A DNA stretch of 64,000 bases, taken from positions 50,614 through 114,613 of the forward strand of contig NZ_MAEH01000020.1 in the NCBI RefSeq assembly GCF_009933135.1, written 5' to 3'. This document shows positions 48,031 through 57,764 of this stretch, in pieces; within the stretch, counting starts at the first letter, position 1, and each line of letters opens with the position of its first letter. Made by a program: the position numbers and the translations under genes. The stretch comes from Candidatus Enterococcus leclercqii (lineage in GTDB: Bacteria; Bacillota; Bacilli; Lactobacillales; Enterococcaceae). The notes under the pieces were generated by a model. It was not told the origin of the DNA. It worked only from the letters and a program-made list of their open reading frames with translations, and did no database searches.

Positions 48031-48556
48031 GGCGCTCACTTCCATTTGGCGGCAAAAAAGAGTACCGCAATATGAGCGTCAAGTCGTCACTATCGGAAAT
48101 CGGCATTACCTGTTGCGGGAGCTGACAGACGAGGACATCAAGTCACTGATTTTATTGCAAAAAAAAGTCTATGCGGGAACCTTACCGTGGAGTCGTTCTG
48201 CTTTTTTATCCGAGTTTGTTTCCCCGCTGCGACATTTGTACCTTTGTGCAGTGTATGAAGATGAAATCATCGCTTTTAGCGGCTGCCGCATCCAAGGAAC
48301 TGACGGTCATATCACCAATGTGGCGGTGTTACCTGACTACCAAGGACAAGGAATTGGCAGTCGGCTGCTGACGGAGATGGAAGAGTTTTCGGCAGCAAGT
48401 GGTTGTGAGACCATGTCTTTGGAAGTGCGTCTTAGCAATCGGGATGCGCAGCGATTGTATCGGAAGCTGGGATTTGTTTCCCGTGCAATCAAAAAAGGCT
48501 ACTATGACGAGTCCAACGAAGATGCATTGGATATGGTGAAATTTCTCAATGACTAA
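48014..48556 (+). CDS. rimI: RimI-like N-acetyltransferase, first copy
   Basis: A 180-residue GNAT protein, about 20-30 residues longer than usual RimI because of a basic N-terminus (MLKRFKALTSIWRQKR). The family region includes ITNVAVLPDYQGQGIGSRLLTEME (acetyl-CoA loop QGQGIG), LEVRLSNRDAQRLYRKLGF and the closing DALDMVKFL. RimI acetylates the N-terminus of S18. It overlaps tsaB and the next gene by 8 bases. Two such genes sit in tandem here. Confidence 0.88.
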   Translation: MLKRFKALTSIWRQKRVPQYERQVVTIGNRHYLLRELTDEDIKSLILLQKKVYAGTLPWSRSAFLSEFVSPLRHLYLCAVYEDEIIAFSGCRIQGTDGHITNVAVLPDYQGQGIGSRLLTEMEEFSAASGCETMSLEVRLSNRDAQRLYRKLGFVSRAIKKGYYDESNEDALDMVKFLND

Positions 48557-49031
48557 TAAAATAATGATTGAATTATTGGATAAGACGGATGCTTCTGTGG
48601 CTGATAAGCTATTTCAATTGGCCACTGCTGCCTATCCAGCCGGCAGCCCGTGGTCTATTCAACAATTTGAAGATGACCTGAAAAATCCCCGAACGTTGTA
48701 CTTCATAGCGAAAGCAGGGCAGAAAACCATCGCTTTCGTCAGCTGCCATCATCTGTTTGACGAAGGGGAAATCACAAATCTGGCGGTACTTCCAGCATAT
48801 CGCGGACACCAGTTGGGCCAACGACTTTTGGAAACTTTATTTGCGAAGCTGGTGCAGGAAGAAGCGGTTTTGACTGTTTTTTTAGAAGTTCGGAGTAGTA
48901 ATAGTCATGCCCAACGTCTCTATCGCAGCCAGCATTTTGAAGTGATAGGCAAACGAAAACAATACTACCAACACCCCTTTGAAGATGCGTTGATTATGCG
49001 CAAGCTTTTGTCGGTGGAAAAGAAAGAGTGA
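48549..49031 (+). CDS. RimI-like N-acetyltransferase, second copy
   Basis: A 160-residue GNAT protein with [21 protein letters not shown] (loop RGHQLG, less canonical than copy one), [20 protein letters not shown] and DALIMRKLL. It shares the layout with the first copy but the two are clearly diverged. Which one is the S18 enzyme, or whether they differ in substrate, is unknown. ATG 48549 overlaps the first copy; the gene overlaps tsaD by four bases (GTGA). Confidence 0.85.
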   Translation: MTNKIMIELLDKTDASVADKLFQLATAAYPAGSPWSIQQFEDDLKNPRTLYFIAKAGQKTIAFVSCHHLFDEGEITNLAVLPAYRGHQLGQRLLETLFAKLVQEEAVLTVFLEVRSSNSHAQRLYRSQHFEVIGKRKQYYQHPFEDALIMRKLLSVEKKE

Positions 49032-50068
49032 AACCTTTGGAAGAGTTGAAACCAACAGAATTGATTTTGGCAATCGAATCAAGTTGTGATGAAACTAGTG
49101 TGGCCGTCATCAAAGACGGCTGCGAGATTTTAAGTAATATCGTTGCTTCTCAGATCAAGAGTCACCAGCGCTTTGGTGGTGTGGTTCCTGAAGTAGCAAG
49201 TCGCCATCATGTGGAGCAAATCACGATCTGTTTAGAAGACGCCTTATCTGAAGCCCAAGTAACGCCAGCAGATTTGACAGCTGTGGCAGTGACATATGGC
49301 CCCGGTTTAGTGGGTTCGCTATTGATTGGTATCTCTGCGGCCAAAGCCTTTGCTTGGGCTCATGGGCTGCCTTTGATTCCGGTGAATCATATGGCAGGAC
49401 ACATCTATGCCGCCCGTTTTGTGGCGCCCCTTGAATTTCCTTTGATGGCTTTGTTAGTTAGCGGAGGACACACGGAACTTGTTTACATGGCAGAAGACGG
49501 CTCTTTTGAAATCATCGGCGAGACACGAGACGATGCCGCGGGAGAAGCCTATGATAAAGTAGGGCGTGTTTTGGGTCTGCCTTATCCTAGTGGCAAAGAA
49601 ATCGACCGCTTAGCTCATACCGGACATGATGCTTACGGATTTCCTCGGGCCATGCTTCACGAGGATAACTTCGATTTTAGCTTCAGTGGCTTGAAAAGTG
49701 CGTTTATCAATTTGGTTCACAATGGAGAACAACGGGGAGAAACATTTGACAAAGCTGATTTAGCGGCGAGTTTCCAGGCAAGTGTTTGCGAAGTGTTGAT
49801 TGAAAAGACCATTCGCGCTTGTAAAGAATATCCCGTCAAACAACTGATTGTGGCCGGCGGTGTCGCGGCAAATCAAGGTTTGCGGGAGGGCTTGGCGCAA
49901 AAAACGGCAGTTGAATTGCCGGAGCTGCAGCTTTTGATTCCCCCACTGCGTTTATGTGGGGACAACGCTGCGATGATTGGGGCAGCAGCGCATATTGAGT
50001 TGCAAAAAGGACATTTTGCTGACCTTGCGCTAAACGCCAATCCCAGTCTTAGTTTTCAAGCTGTCTAA
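49028..50068 (+). CDS. tsaD: tRNA threonylcarbamoyladenosine transferase TsaD
   Basis: A 346-residue ASKHA protein that attaches the threonylcarbamoyl group to A37 of tRNA. The start region [16 protein letters not shown], the metal-binding [13 protein letters not shown], and [11 protein letters not shown] histidines are visible, as are the SGGHTELVY and [13 protein letters not shown] blocks. GTG 49028 overlaps the preceding stop. It ends the unit at a strong terminator. Confidence 0.96.
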   Translation: MKPLEELKPTELILAIESSCDETSVAVIKDGCEILSNIVASQIKSHQRFGGVVPEVASRHHVEQITICLEDALSEAQVTPADLTAVAVTYGPGLVGSLLIGISAAKAFAWAHGLPLIPVNHMAGHIYAARFVAPLEFPLMALLVSGGHTELVYMAEDGSFEIIGETRDDAAGEAYDKVGRVLGLPYPSGKEIDRLAHTGHDAYGFPRAMLHEDNFDFSFSGLKSAFINLVHNGEQRGETFDKADLAASFQASVCEVLIEKTIRACKEYPVKQLIVAGGVAANQGLREGLAQKTAVELPELQLLIPPLRLCGDNAAMIGAAAHIELQKGHFADLALNANPSLSFQAV

Positions 50069-50070
50069 CT

Positions 50071-50117
50071 AAAAAGCGCTTTGCTCCACCAAATCTGGTG
50101 AGCAGAGCGCTTTTTTT
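50071..50117 (+). terminator. Terminator after tsaD (bidirectional)
   Basis: AAAAAGCGCT-TGCTC-CC pairs with GG-GAGCA-AGCGCTTTTT, 19 paired positions, with T's on one side and A's on the other. It serves tsaD and probably also the convergent histidine kinase gene. Confidence 0.93.
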
Positions 50118-50142
50118 GTGTTTTCTCTGTGACAGAGGATTG

Positions 50143-51258
50143 TCAGCTGTGAGTGATGGTGTACGTAGCTTGATGGGTACTGGAAAGTGGCAAAGTCAAA
50201 ATCATCGTGAAGGTTCCTTCTGAGCTTTTTGCCTGCAGTGTTCCATGATGGCTTTCCACGAGCTCTTTAGCAATAGGCAGGCCCAGCCCGGTACCACCAG
50301 ATTGGGTTCCCCGGGCGCTATCGCCACGATAAAAAGGTTCAAAGATTCGCGCCAATTTATCTTCTGGTATTGTTGCTCCTTGATTTTCCAATGTCAGGAG
50401 GCCTTGGTTGTTTTTTTGTGCCAAATGTAAGTTTAAAGAAGTACCGGGATCTGCATAGTTGATGGCATTTTTGATGAGATTGTCCAACACTCTTTCGAAT
50501 TTTTCGGTATCAATGTCTACCCAAATGTCGCTAGCCAGCTCTTGTTCCCAGGAAAGATTCTTTTCTGACATCAGCGGCAAAAATTCATAGCTGAGCTGTT
50601 GGAGCATAACAGATAACTCTGTGGGGTGCGTCGTTAAACTGACTGAGGCCAAATTGAAGCGGGTGATCTCAAAAAACTCATTGATCAGATTTTCTAAGCG
50701 ATAAGCTTTATCCAAGGTTATGCCAGTGTATTTTCCACGAATTTCGGGTGGGAGTTCTGGGCTTTCCTCCAGCAAAGTCAGGTAGCCGATAATGCTAGTC
50801 AAAGGCGTTCTGAGATCATGTGCGAGATAGACGATCAAGTCGTTTTTTTTCTGCTCGGCATCATGGGCTGCTTGTTGATGAAGCAGGCTTCTGACCCGCA
50901 GGCGGTTCATCTCCACGGCAAAGTCGGCCAAATCATCAGACAGCTCAATCTCTTTTTCCGGCTCTTGGACCAGCTGTTTGGCTGCTGCTAGTGTTTCGTT
51001 CAAATAATTGGCAGCTCTGCGAATAAAAAGAAAGGTGCCACTTACCCAAATGACAACTGCGACCAATGCTAAGATGGGTACCAGCATACGATTGACAAAG
51101 TTGAGCAAAGGATATAGCGGATCAGAGTAATACCAGGTTCGTGAACTCAAAACCATCTTCAAAATCAGCGGAAAAATAATGAAGATAAGGATCATGCCAC
51201 CGGTTAGTAGTAGGTAGCGGCGCATCAGTTTGCCCGCCAAACGGCTCTTATTTTTCAA
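50143..51258 (-). CDS. VanS-like sensor histidine kinase
   Basis: A 371-residue sensor kinase with two membrane segments (about 12-40 and 65-90) and a short outside loop, so the signal is probably sensed at the membrane. A HAMP-like stretch and the H box YLAHDLRTPLTSIIGYL (histidine near 165) precede the N box (LIKNAINYAD), and G boxes GTGLGLPIAKELVE. The layout and H-box region resemble VanS of the vanC type. A TTG at 51258 overlaps the response regulator end by 11 bases and gives the likely start; the frame is open to 51315. Confidence 0.85.
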   Translation of the reverse strand: MKNKSRLAGKLMRRYLLLTGGMILIFIIFPLILKMVLSSRTWYYSDPLYPLLNFVNRMLVPILALVAVVIWVSGTFLFIRRAANYLNETLAAAKQLVQEPEKEIELSDDLADFAVEMNRLRVRSLLHQQAAHDAEQKKNDLIVYLAHDLRTPLTSIIGYLTLLEESPELPPEIRGKYTGITLDKAYRLENLINEFFEITRFNLASVSLTTHPTELSVMLQQLSYEFLPLMSEKNLSWEQELASDIWVDIDTEKFERVLDNLIKNAINYADPGTSLNLHLAQKNNQGLLTLENQGATIPEDKLARIFEPFYRGDSARGTQSGGTGLGLPIAKELVESHHGTLQAKSSEGTFTMILTLPLSSTHQATYTITHS

Positions 51259-51949
51259 TGGTATAGCCCACCCCCCAGACGGTTTTGATAAATTTGGGAT
51301 TTCGTGGTGGCTCATGGAGCTTTTCTCTTAGTCGAGCGATATGGGCCATCACGGTATTGTTATTGTCCAGGTATTTTTCGCCCCAGACGGTTTCAAAGAG
51401 TGTTTCAGAGGAAACGACTTTACCGGCATGACTGCAGAGATACCAAAGAATTTTGAATTCCAATGGTGTCAGTTTAATCTCTTTTCCGTAAAGCGCGACT
51501 TTATGACTGCTTTTTGAAACGAATAGTCCGTTGTAATCATATTCGTCTAATTGCTGTAAATTCAATACGGCAGCTCCTTGATTATAAGTTTGGTAGCGGC
51601 GCAGTTGCGTCTTGACTCTGGCCACCACTTCTAGAGGATTGAAGGGTTTGGTGATATAATCGTCTGCTCCCAGGGAAAGTCCCGTAATCTTATCTAGGTC
51701 CTCACTTTTAGCAGTCAGCATCAGGACTGGAAAAAAAGCAGTCTCTCGGATCTTTCGCAACAATGAAAAACCGTCAATGTCTGGAAGCATGACGTCCAAC
51801 AGTGCCAGGGAAGGTGGGGCTTGATCCAAATGACCCAATGCTTCTTTACCGGTATAAGCGACTTGAACACGATAGCCTTCATTTTCTAAGAATGCCGCCA
51901 ACATATCAGCAATTTCTTTTTCGTCATCAACAATCAGAATCTCAGTCAT
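51248..51949 (-). CDS. VanR-like response regulator (OmpR family)
   Basis: A 233-residue regulator. The receiver domain has DDEKE (acid pocket), the phospho-acceptor aspartate in LLDVMLPDIDGF, and ITKPFNPLEVVARVK; the C-terminal winged helix carries LTPLEFKILWYLCSHAGKVVSS and KYLDNNNTVMAHIARLREK. The NNNTVMAHIARLREK stretch is close to VanR proteins by recall. The promoter region holds TATACT with a T-rich spacer. It is translated with the kinase; the C39-type peptidase gene lies 61 bases upstream on the same strand. Confidence 0.88.
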   Translation of the reverse strand: MTEILIVDDEKEIADMLAAFLENEGYRVQVAYTGKEALGHLDQAPPSLALLDVMLPDIDGFSLLRKIRETAFFPVLMLTAKSEDLDKITGLSLGADDYITKPFNPLEVVARVKTQLRRYQTYNQGAAVLNLQQLDEYDYNGLFVSKSSHKVALYGKEIKLTPLEFKILWYLCSHAGKVVSSETLFETVWGEKYLDNNNTVMAHIARLREKLHEPPRNPKFIKTVWGVGYTIEK

Positions 51950-52010
51950 GGGGAGGAGCTCCTTTTATACCAGTAATTTATTCTTAGTATAAGGTAAGGA
52001 GAGTCAGCTG

Positions 52011-52775
52011 TCATTTTTTCCACAGTGCCCAATAATTGATGCCTTCTTCAATAAAAGTCTCACTGTCGTAGGTTTCACGATAATGTTGTTTTGTAGGACT
52101 GTCATTGGGGTCGTAGACTTTGAGGCGCCCTTGACTGTCGGTAGCCAAGACCATGATGTGTCCTACTGTAGTAAAAGTTCCTGGTTTCACGGAGACAATC
52201 ACTGGTATGCCGTTGTTCATAAACTCCTTGGCGCGATTGAAGTGGTTTCCGAGATTTTCAAACTGAAGATTGTTGGCAGCTGCAAAGTCGGAAAAAATCT
52301 GCCACGAGGTTCCTTGCCCTTTGACGTAATAGGTGTTTTTGGCCCAAGAAAGAACATCAGTAGGAGTAGTCGTGTGTTGTTTCCAGTAAGAATTAATCAT
52401 AGCTAACGACGCCAAAGCACAACCATTATGAGCCAAGTCGTTATTTGAGCTTTCCAGACCGTAAGTGACTTCCCCCCAACGTTCGTCTGTTTGTAACAGC
52501 AAAGGCAAATCTCCGTTTTTTTTATCTTTGTTCAGAAACTGATTGGCTTTTTGACTGAAGCTCTCAGGTAAAATTTGGACTCCTGGGCTGCTGGAAAAAC
52601 CCCAAGGGAGTCTGAAAGGCAGTTGATAGCCACGTCCTATTAAGCTGTAGCCAACAATTAGTAGTAAGGTTCCTGTCACAAACAATGAAAGACGGCTCTT
52701 GAGGACATTTTTTTGCCGCCTATTACTTTTTTGTGTCAAAGAACGTCTGACAGAAATTGTTTTATTGTGTGCCAT
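52011..52775 (-). CDS. C39-type papain-like peptidase, membrane-anchored
   Basis: A 254-residue protein with an N-terminal membrane anchor (about 27-50, LFVTGTLLLIVGYSLIGRG) and a C39_2 papain-like domain (about 90-250). The catalytic cysteine is in NGCALASLAMINSYW and the histidine in VGHIMVLATDSQGRL with the later DPND. Members split peptides or cell-wall stems; the substrate is unknown. GGAGGAATCGATT precedes ATG 52775; the frame opens five residues further up. It may be co-transcribed with the VanRS-like pair. Confidence 0.8.
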   Translation of the reverse strand: MAHNKTISVRRSLTQKSNRRQKNVLKSRLSLFVTGTLLLIVGYSLIGRGYQLPFRLPWGFSSSPGVQILPESFSQKANQFLNKDKKNGDLPLLLQTDERWGEVTYGLESSNNDLAHNGCALASLAMINSYWKQHTTTPTDVLSWAKNTYYVKGQGTSWQIFSDFAAANNLQFENLGNHFNRAKEFMNNGIPVIVSVKPGTFTTVGHIMVLATDSQGRLKVYDPNDSPTKQHYRETYDSETFIEEGINYWALWKK

Positions 52776-53177
52776 AATCGATTCCTCCAATAGCGACTGT
52801 TTGTTGATTGCTTATAGGATCTAAACGATGTACTTCAAAGCAATGCAGTCATTTTGTAGGTTCAGCATATCGTGAGTGGCAGTTTCAAGTATCACTTCTT
52901 TCTGATGAAGTTCTTACGATTTTATGACATTTCAAATAAGCGCTGGAGGCTGTTCTTTTTTTGTATGGACTTGTTATGTTTTGGATAGCTTTTGAACAGA
53001 CAGTCAGCGATCGCTAACAGTAAATTGCTAAACTGGCAAATCTTTTTTATAGACGGTGAAGAGGTGCTGCATGAAGAAAAATAGCAAAGTAAGTTATAAT
53101 TAAGAAAGACAAAAGGAGGTCGGTTAGGAAATTACGGCGGCTTCTTGACAGAAAACGTGTGGCGGGAGGCTGGAAAA
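52776..53177 (+). other. Gap upstream of arcA; regulatory, no gene seen
   Basis: About 400 bases between the divergent C39 gene and arcA. A TATAAT at 53095-53100 has a poor -35 partner (TGAAGA), which suggests an activated promoter. An AGGAGG at 53114-53119 precedes no start codon at proper spacing. No clear cre or ARG box was found by eye. Confidence 0.4.
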
Positions 53178-54401
53178 GTGAGTACCATTGAAGTATTTTC
53201 CGAGATTGGTAAATTGAAAAAGGTCTTGTTGAAACGTCCGGGACAAGAAGTTGAGAATTTGACTCCTGACAGCATGGAAGAGTTGCTGTTTGATGATATT
53301 CCGTTTTTGAAGATGATTCAAAGAGAGCACGATGTTTTTGCTGATTTGCTGCGGTCACAGGAAATTGAGGTTTGCTATTTGGAAAAGATGGCAGCAGAAG
53401 CGATTGCTGCCGGCGGGGCCAAAGTTCCCTTTGTCGTTGATTTTTTAAATGAGTCAAAAATTCAATCGCCTTTTTTGAGGCAAGAGCTTTTTGAATATTT
53501 GATGGCCCTTGATACCCAAGCGCTGGTGGAAAAGCTGATGGCAGGTGTTCGTACCAATGAGATCAAGGTGAGCGGCAGATCGCTACTGGACTTTTCTCGA
53601 GACGACGGTAAACCTTTTTATCTGATGCCAATGCCCAGCCTCTATTTTACTAGGGACTCATTGGCTTGTGTCGGACGGGGCTTGTTGATCAACCCCCTTG
53701 CTTTTGAAGCCCGTAAGCGAGAATCACTTTTTGTAGAATACATCTATCGACATCATCCAGATTTTGCCAAAGAAGAAACTCCTATCTGGCTGGATCGGGA
53801 CTATGACGCCCCGATTGAGGGTGGAGATGTCTTGGTATTGAGTAACGAGGTGTTGGCAGTAGGCATCAGCCAACGAACTAGTGCCAAAGCAATTGAGCAG
53901 CTGGCACGTAATATTTTGGGCAAATCAGGCGGCTTTCAGAAGATCCTGGCAATTAAGATACCTAAAGAGCGGGCGATGATGCATTTGGATACGGTTTTTA
54001 CTATGGTGGACAAAGACAAATTTACGATTCATCCAATGATCCTCTCAGCAGAAGGCATGCTGGATATTTATGTGATTGAAGCAGCAGCTGAAAACTTGAA
54101 AATCACAGCCCAGCGGGATTTGCAGCAAGTGTTGAAAAAGCTGTTGGGACTTAGTGAGCTGATTTTGATTCCTACCGGTGGCGGTGATGCCATTGCCGCA
54201 CCGAGAGAGCAGTGGAATGATGGCTCCAACACGTTAGCGATTGCACCGGGAAAAGTGGTTACCTATGATCGCAACTACGTTTCCAATGAATTGTTGAGAG
54301 AAGCTGGGATTACGGTATTTGAGATCCCTTCTGGCGAGCTGTCTCGAGGCAGAGGCGGTCCCCGATGCATGAGTCAACCTTTTTGGCGGGAAAGTCTTTG
54401 A
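53178..54401 (+). CDS. arcA: Arginine deiminase
   Basis: A 407-residue enzyme that turns arginine into citrulline and ammonia, the first step of the ADI route. FSEIGKLKKVLLKRPG starts the domain; the nucleophilic cysteine is in RGRGGPRCMSQP near the C-terminus, and the histidine/aspartate pair lies in MHLDTVFTMVD. The frame opens at 53145, but GGGAGG at 53164-53169 with GTG 53178 gives VSTIEVFSEIGK, close to known ArcA starts. arcB follows; arcC and arcD are not nearby. Confidence 0.93.
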   Translation: MSTIEVFSEIGKLKKVLLKRPGQEVENLTPDSMEELLFDDIPFLKMIQREHDVFADLLRSQEIEVCYLEKMAAEAIAAGGAKVPFVVDFLNESKIQSPFLRQELFEYLMALDTQALVEKLMAGVRTNEIKVSGRSLLDFSRDDGKPFYLMPMPSLYFTRDSLACVGRGLLINPLAFEARKRESLFVEYIYRHHPDFAKEETPIWLDRDYDAPIEGGDVLVLSNEVLAVGISQRTSAKAIEQLARNILGKSGGFQKILAIKIPKERAMMHLDTVFTMVDKDKFTIHPMILSAEGMLDIYVIEAAAENLKITAQRDLQQVLKKLLGLSELILIPTGGGDAIAAPREQWNDGSNTLAIAPGKVVTYDRNYVSNELLREAGITVFEIPSGELSRGRGGPRCMSQPFWRESL

Positions 54402-54466
54402 ACTTTCCCGTTTTTATGATACACTGAACAAAATGAATAATTATACATTTTGGAGGTTGATCGAAG

Positions 54467-55483
54467 ATGGAATATTCAGTGTTTCAAGGGAAGAGTTTTT
54501 TGAAGGAAAAGGATTTTACGAAAGAAGAGCTGCTGTATTTGATCGACTTTTCCGCGCATTTAAAACAATTGAAAAAATCCGGAATCCCGCATAAATATCT
54601 GGAGGGAAAAAATATCGCGTTGCTGTTTGAAAAGACCTCTACTCGGACTAGAGCCGCTTTTACTGTGGCCGCCAATGATCTGGGAGCACATCCGGAATTT
54701 CTCGGGGCCAATGATATTCAGCTGGGGAAAAAAGAGTCTGTAGCAGATACGGCTAAAGTATTGGGAAGCATGTTTGACGGAATCGAGTATCGCGGGTTCA
54801 GTCAAACTGCGGTGGAGGACTTGGCGACCTTTTCCGGTGTGCCAGTATGGAATGGACTAACAGACGAATGGCATCCAACCCAGATGTTGGCTGATTTTTT
54901 GACGATTAAAGAGCATTTTGGCAAGCTGGAGGGCTTGACTCTGGTGTATGCCGGCGATGGTCGAAACAATGTCGCCAATTCATTATTAGTGACCGGTGCG
55001 CTGTTAGGAGTTAACGTGCATATCGTGGCACCGGAATCCCTGTTTCCAAAAGAGGAGGTCGTGGCTTTGGCGCAAGAATATGCCAATGTATCTGGTGCTC
55101 AGCTGTTGGTTACCGCTGATGTTTCAAAAGGGGTCAAAGGGGCAGATGTGCTGTATACGGATGTCTGGGTTTCCATGGGAGAAGAAGAGAAATTTTCTGA
55201 ACGAGTGGATCTTTTACTGCCCTATCAAGTCAATAGGAAGATGGTCGCTGCTACAGGCAATGAAGAAGTCATCTTTTTACATTGCTTACCGGCATTTCAT
55301 GACACCAAAACTCAATATGCAAAAAACATTGCGGCCTCTTTTGGCATTACGGAAATGGAAGTGACAGATGAGGTATTCAACGCGCCTTTTGCCAAGCAAT
55401 TTCAACAAGCTGAAAACCGGATGCATACCATCAAAGCTGTGATGGCAGCAACACTGGGCAATCTGTTTATTCCTAAAGTTTGA
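54467..55483 (+). CDS. arcB: Ornithine carbamoyltransferase, catabolic
   Basis: A 338-residue enzyme that phosphorolyses citrulline to ornithine and carbamoyl phosphate. The carbamoyl-phosphate motif is [12 protein letters not shown], and the ornithine loop is HCLPAFHD near residue 270. The sequence is of ArcB type in length. ATG 54467 follows TTGGAGGTTGATCGAAG, 65 bases after arcA. ATP recovery would need carbamate kinase, whose gene must lie elsewhere if present. Confidence 0.94.
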   Translation: MEYSVFQGKSFLKEKDFTKEELLYLIDFSAHLKQLKKSGIPHKYLEGKNIALLFEKTSTRTRAAFTVAANDLGAHPEFLGANDIQLGKKESVADTAKVLGSMFDGIEYRGFSQTAVEDLATFSGVPVWNGLTDEWHPTQMLADFLTIKEHFGKLEGLTLVYAGDGRNNVANSLLVTGALLGVNVHIVAPESLFPKEEVVALAQEYANVSGAQLLVTADVSKGVKGADVLYTDVWVSMGEEEKFSERVDLLLPYQVNRKMVAATGNEEVIFLHCLPAFHDTKTQYAKNIAASFGITEMEVTDEVFNAPFAKQFQQAENRMHTIKAVMAATLGNLFIPKV

Positions 55484-55494
55484 AGCAAAGTGGG

Positions 55495-55535
55495 GTAGCC
55501 CTGCATTTGCTGACAAAAGCATGGCTGATTTTTTA
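55495..55535 (+). terminator. Possible terminator after arcB
   Basis: AGCC-TGCT pairs with AGCA-GGCT with unpaired bases between, followed by GATTTTTTA. The stem is weak; it could separate arcAB from the argS transcript. Confidence 0.4.
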
Positions 55536-55579
55536 ACTAGTCAACGGGCTGCATTTTTGCTATACTTGTCTCAGTTTAA

Positions 55580-55803
55580 TACGAAACGTTGAGCAAGAAA
55601 GTAGCGCTGCAGTCTGATTAAAGCGAATCCGGGGAGGTGGAAGCCGGGTATCTGTCGCATCGTGAAACGCACTTGTGAGTTTTCTGCACTGGCAGACGGC
55701 AGCCTACCGTTAGAGGTGAGGTGGTCCGATAAGTTTGGACAAGAAGAGTGGTACCGCGGGAATTCTCGTCTCTGATGTGTAGACATCAGGGACGTTTTTT
55801 GTT
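55580..55803 (+). promoter_or_regulatory. T-box leader of argS
   Basis: The T-box sequence AGAGTGGTACCGCGGG (55745-55760) is unmistakable, and the terminator GTC-CTGATGT/ACATCAG-GAC with T's follows (55768-55803). The stem I region contains GTGAAACGCACTTG, where CGC (55668-55670) is placed as an arginine specifier codon. Uncharged tRNA-Arg would bind and prevent termination. An extended -10 (TTGCTATACT, 55557-55566) marks the promoter. Confidence 0.93.
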
Positions 55804-55880
55804 TGCCCAATTACTACTTGTGCCAGCTTATTTCTCAGGTGTAGTAAACCGTCAGTCAATCGTAAAAAGGAGAAGATGAC

Positions 55881-57572
55881 ATGAATAACAAAGAAATCGT
55901 AGCAAAAGCTGTCTTTGATGTGGTGAAAGACGACCTTTCATTGGAGCAAGTCCAAGCACTCTTAGAAAACCCTAAGTCGGCAGATCACGGGGACGTCGCA
56001 TTTCCGGCATTTGTCTTGGCAAAAGCTTATCGCAAAGCACCTCAACAAATTGCCGCGGAATTGGCAGAAAAAATCGAACCCGATGCCTTTGAAAAAATCG
56101 AAGTTGTAGGACCGTATTTGAACTTTTTCATGAGTAAAAGTAGTGTGTCTGAAACTGTTTTGAAGCAAGTCATTACTGAAAAAAATCATTACGGAGATGC
56201 TTCTGTAGGTATGGATCAGACTGTCCCAATCGACATGTCTTCACCAAATATTGCGAAACCTATCTCAATGGGACACTTGCGCTCTACAGTAATTGGCAAT
56301 GCTATCGGATTTATCTTGGAAAAAATCGGCTACCGCCCAATTCGAATCAACCATTTAGGCGATTGGGGAACACAGTTTGGTAAGCTGATTGTGGCCTATA
56401 AAAAATGGGGTTCAGAAGCAGCAGTCAAAGCACAGCCGATTCAAGAACTGTTGCGCTTATATGTCGACTTTCATGAAAAAGCGGAAACAGAACCCGCATT
56501 GGAAGATGAAGCAAGGGCGTGGTTTAAAAAGCTGGAAGATGGCGATGAAGAGGCTATTTCTTTGTGGCAATGGTTCCGTGATGAATCCATGAAAGAATTC
56601 AATAAGATTTATGATTTGTTGGATGTCAAATTCGACTCCATGAATGGGGAAGCTTTTTACAACGACAAAATGGCAGAAATCGTGGAAATGCTGGAAGAAA
56701 AGCACCTGTTAAAAGAAGACCAGGGGGCTGAAATTGTGGACTTGTCCGCCTATGATTTGAATCCAGCTTTGATTCGCAAATCCGATGGTGCTACACTTTA
56801 TATCACCCGGGATCTGGCTGCGGCACTTTACCGCAAACGGACATACGATTTTGCCAAATCCGTCTATGTCGTGGGGAATGAACAAAGCTATCACTTTAAA
56901 CAGTTAAAAGCAGTCTTGAAAGAAATGGGCTTTGACTGGGCAGATGAAATCTATCACGTCGCTTTTGGGTTGATCACAAAAGACGGCAAAAAGCTATCCA
57001 CTCGTAAAGGGAAGATCGTCTTGTTGGAAGAAGTATTAATGGAGGCCACTGCTTTGGCAAAAGGCCAGATTGCTGAAAAAAATCCAACGCTGGAAAATCA
57101 AGATGAAGTCGCTAAACAAGTCGGCGTGGGAGCAGTCATTTTCCATGACTTGAAAAACGATCGGATGAACAACTTTGATTTCAATTTGGAAGAAGTCGTG
57201 CGCTTTGAAGGCGAGACGGGTCCTTATGTTCAATACACTCATGCACGGGGGATGAGCATTCTTGCCAAAGCTGATTTCACACCAGATGCCTCAGCAGTTT
57301 ACAGCTTGTCGGATGAAAATAGCTGGGAAGTTATCAAGCTTTTGCAACAATACCCGGACACAGTTTTGAATGCGGCTGAAAAATATGAACCGTCTGTGAT
57401 TGCTAAACATGCGATCAAATTGGCCCAAGTCTTCAACAAGTTTTATGCCAATGTTAAAGTATTGGCAGACGATGATCAAAAAGACGCACGTCTGGCACTG
57501 GTTTACGCGGTGACTGTAGTTCTTAAAGAAGACCTGCGCTTACTGGGACTTGCTGCGCCAGATAAGATGTAG
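55881..57572 (+). CDS. argS: Arginyl-tRNA synthetase
   Basis: A 563-residue class I synthetase. The HIGH motif appears as [17 protein letters not shown] (GHL) and the KMSKS-like region as [14 protein letters not shown]; the N-terminal Add-1 domain (1-100) and the C-terminal anticodon domain (about 440-563, ending in [15 protein letters not shown]) are complete. ATG 55881 follows AAAAGGAGAAGATGAC. It is controlled by the T-box leader. Confidence 0.96.
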   Translation: MNNKEIVAKAVFDVVKDDLSLEQVQALLENPKSADHGDVAFPAFVLAKAYRKAPQQIAAELAEKIEPDAFEKIEVVGPYLNFFMSKSSVSETVLKQVITEKNHYGDASVGMDQTVPIDMSSPNIAKPISMGHLRSTVIGNAIGFILEKIGYRPIRINHLGDWGTQFGKLIVAYKKWGSEAAVKAQPIQELLRLYVDFHEKAETEPALEDEARAWFKKLEDGDEEAISLWQWFRDESMKEFNKIYDLLDVKFDSMNGEAFYNDKMAEIVEMLEEKHLLKEDQGAEIVDLSAYDLNPALIRKSDGATLYITRDLAAALYRKRTYDFAKSVYVVGNEQSYHFKQLKAVLKEMGFDWADEIYHVAFGLITKDGKKLSTRKGKIVLLEEVLMEATALAKGQIAEKNPTLENQDEVAKQVGVGAVIFHDLKNDRMNNFDFNLEEVVRFEGETGPYVQYTHARGMSILAKADFTPDASAVYSLSDENSWEVIKLLQQYPDTVLNAAEKYEPSVIAKHAIKLAQVFNKFYANVKVLADDDQKDARLALVYAVTVVLKEDLRLLGLAAPDKM

Positions 57573-57600
57573 TCTTTCATTCAAAGAAAGATTGTTGGAC

Positions 57601-57653
57601 AAAGATTGCGGTGCTCCTCTCCAATGACAGGGGACAGCCGCGATCTTTTGTTC
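57601..57653 (+). terminator. Terminator after argS
   Basis: AAAGAT-GCGG-TCCT pairs with GGGGA-CCGC-ATCTTTT with bulges, 29 bases after the argS stop. The following TATAAT (57654-57659) may serve the next gene. Confidence 0.65.
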
Positions 57654-57764
57654 TATAATGAGAGTAAAGAGTAGTCAAAATCAGTTGCTTAGATTACATG
57701 ATGAGAGGTTTTGATGTTTTTTGTATCGAAGGCTTCTACATTCAAAAGAAACCAGGTGATAAAT

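Noticed and set aside
50143..52775. Vancomycin-resistance cluster
   Set aside because: Only a VanRS-like pair is present. No ligase, VanX/Y or racemase gene is seen, so resistance cannot be claimed.
53071..53103. 10-codon ORF before arcA (MKKNSKVSYN)
   Set aside because: It overlaps the proposed -10 box, so it would not be transcribed from that promoter.
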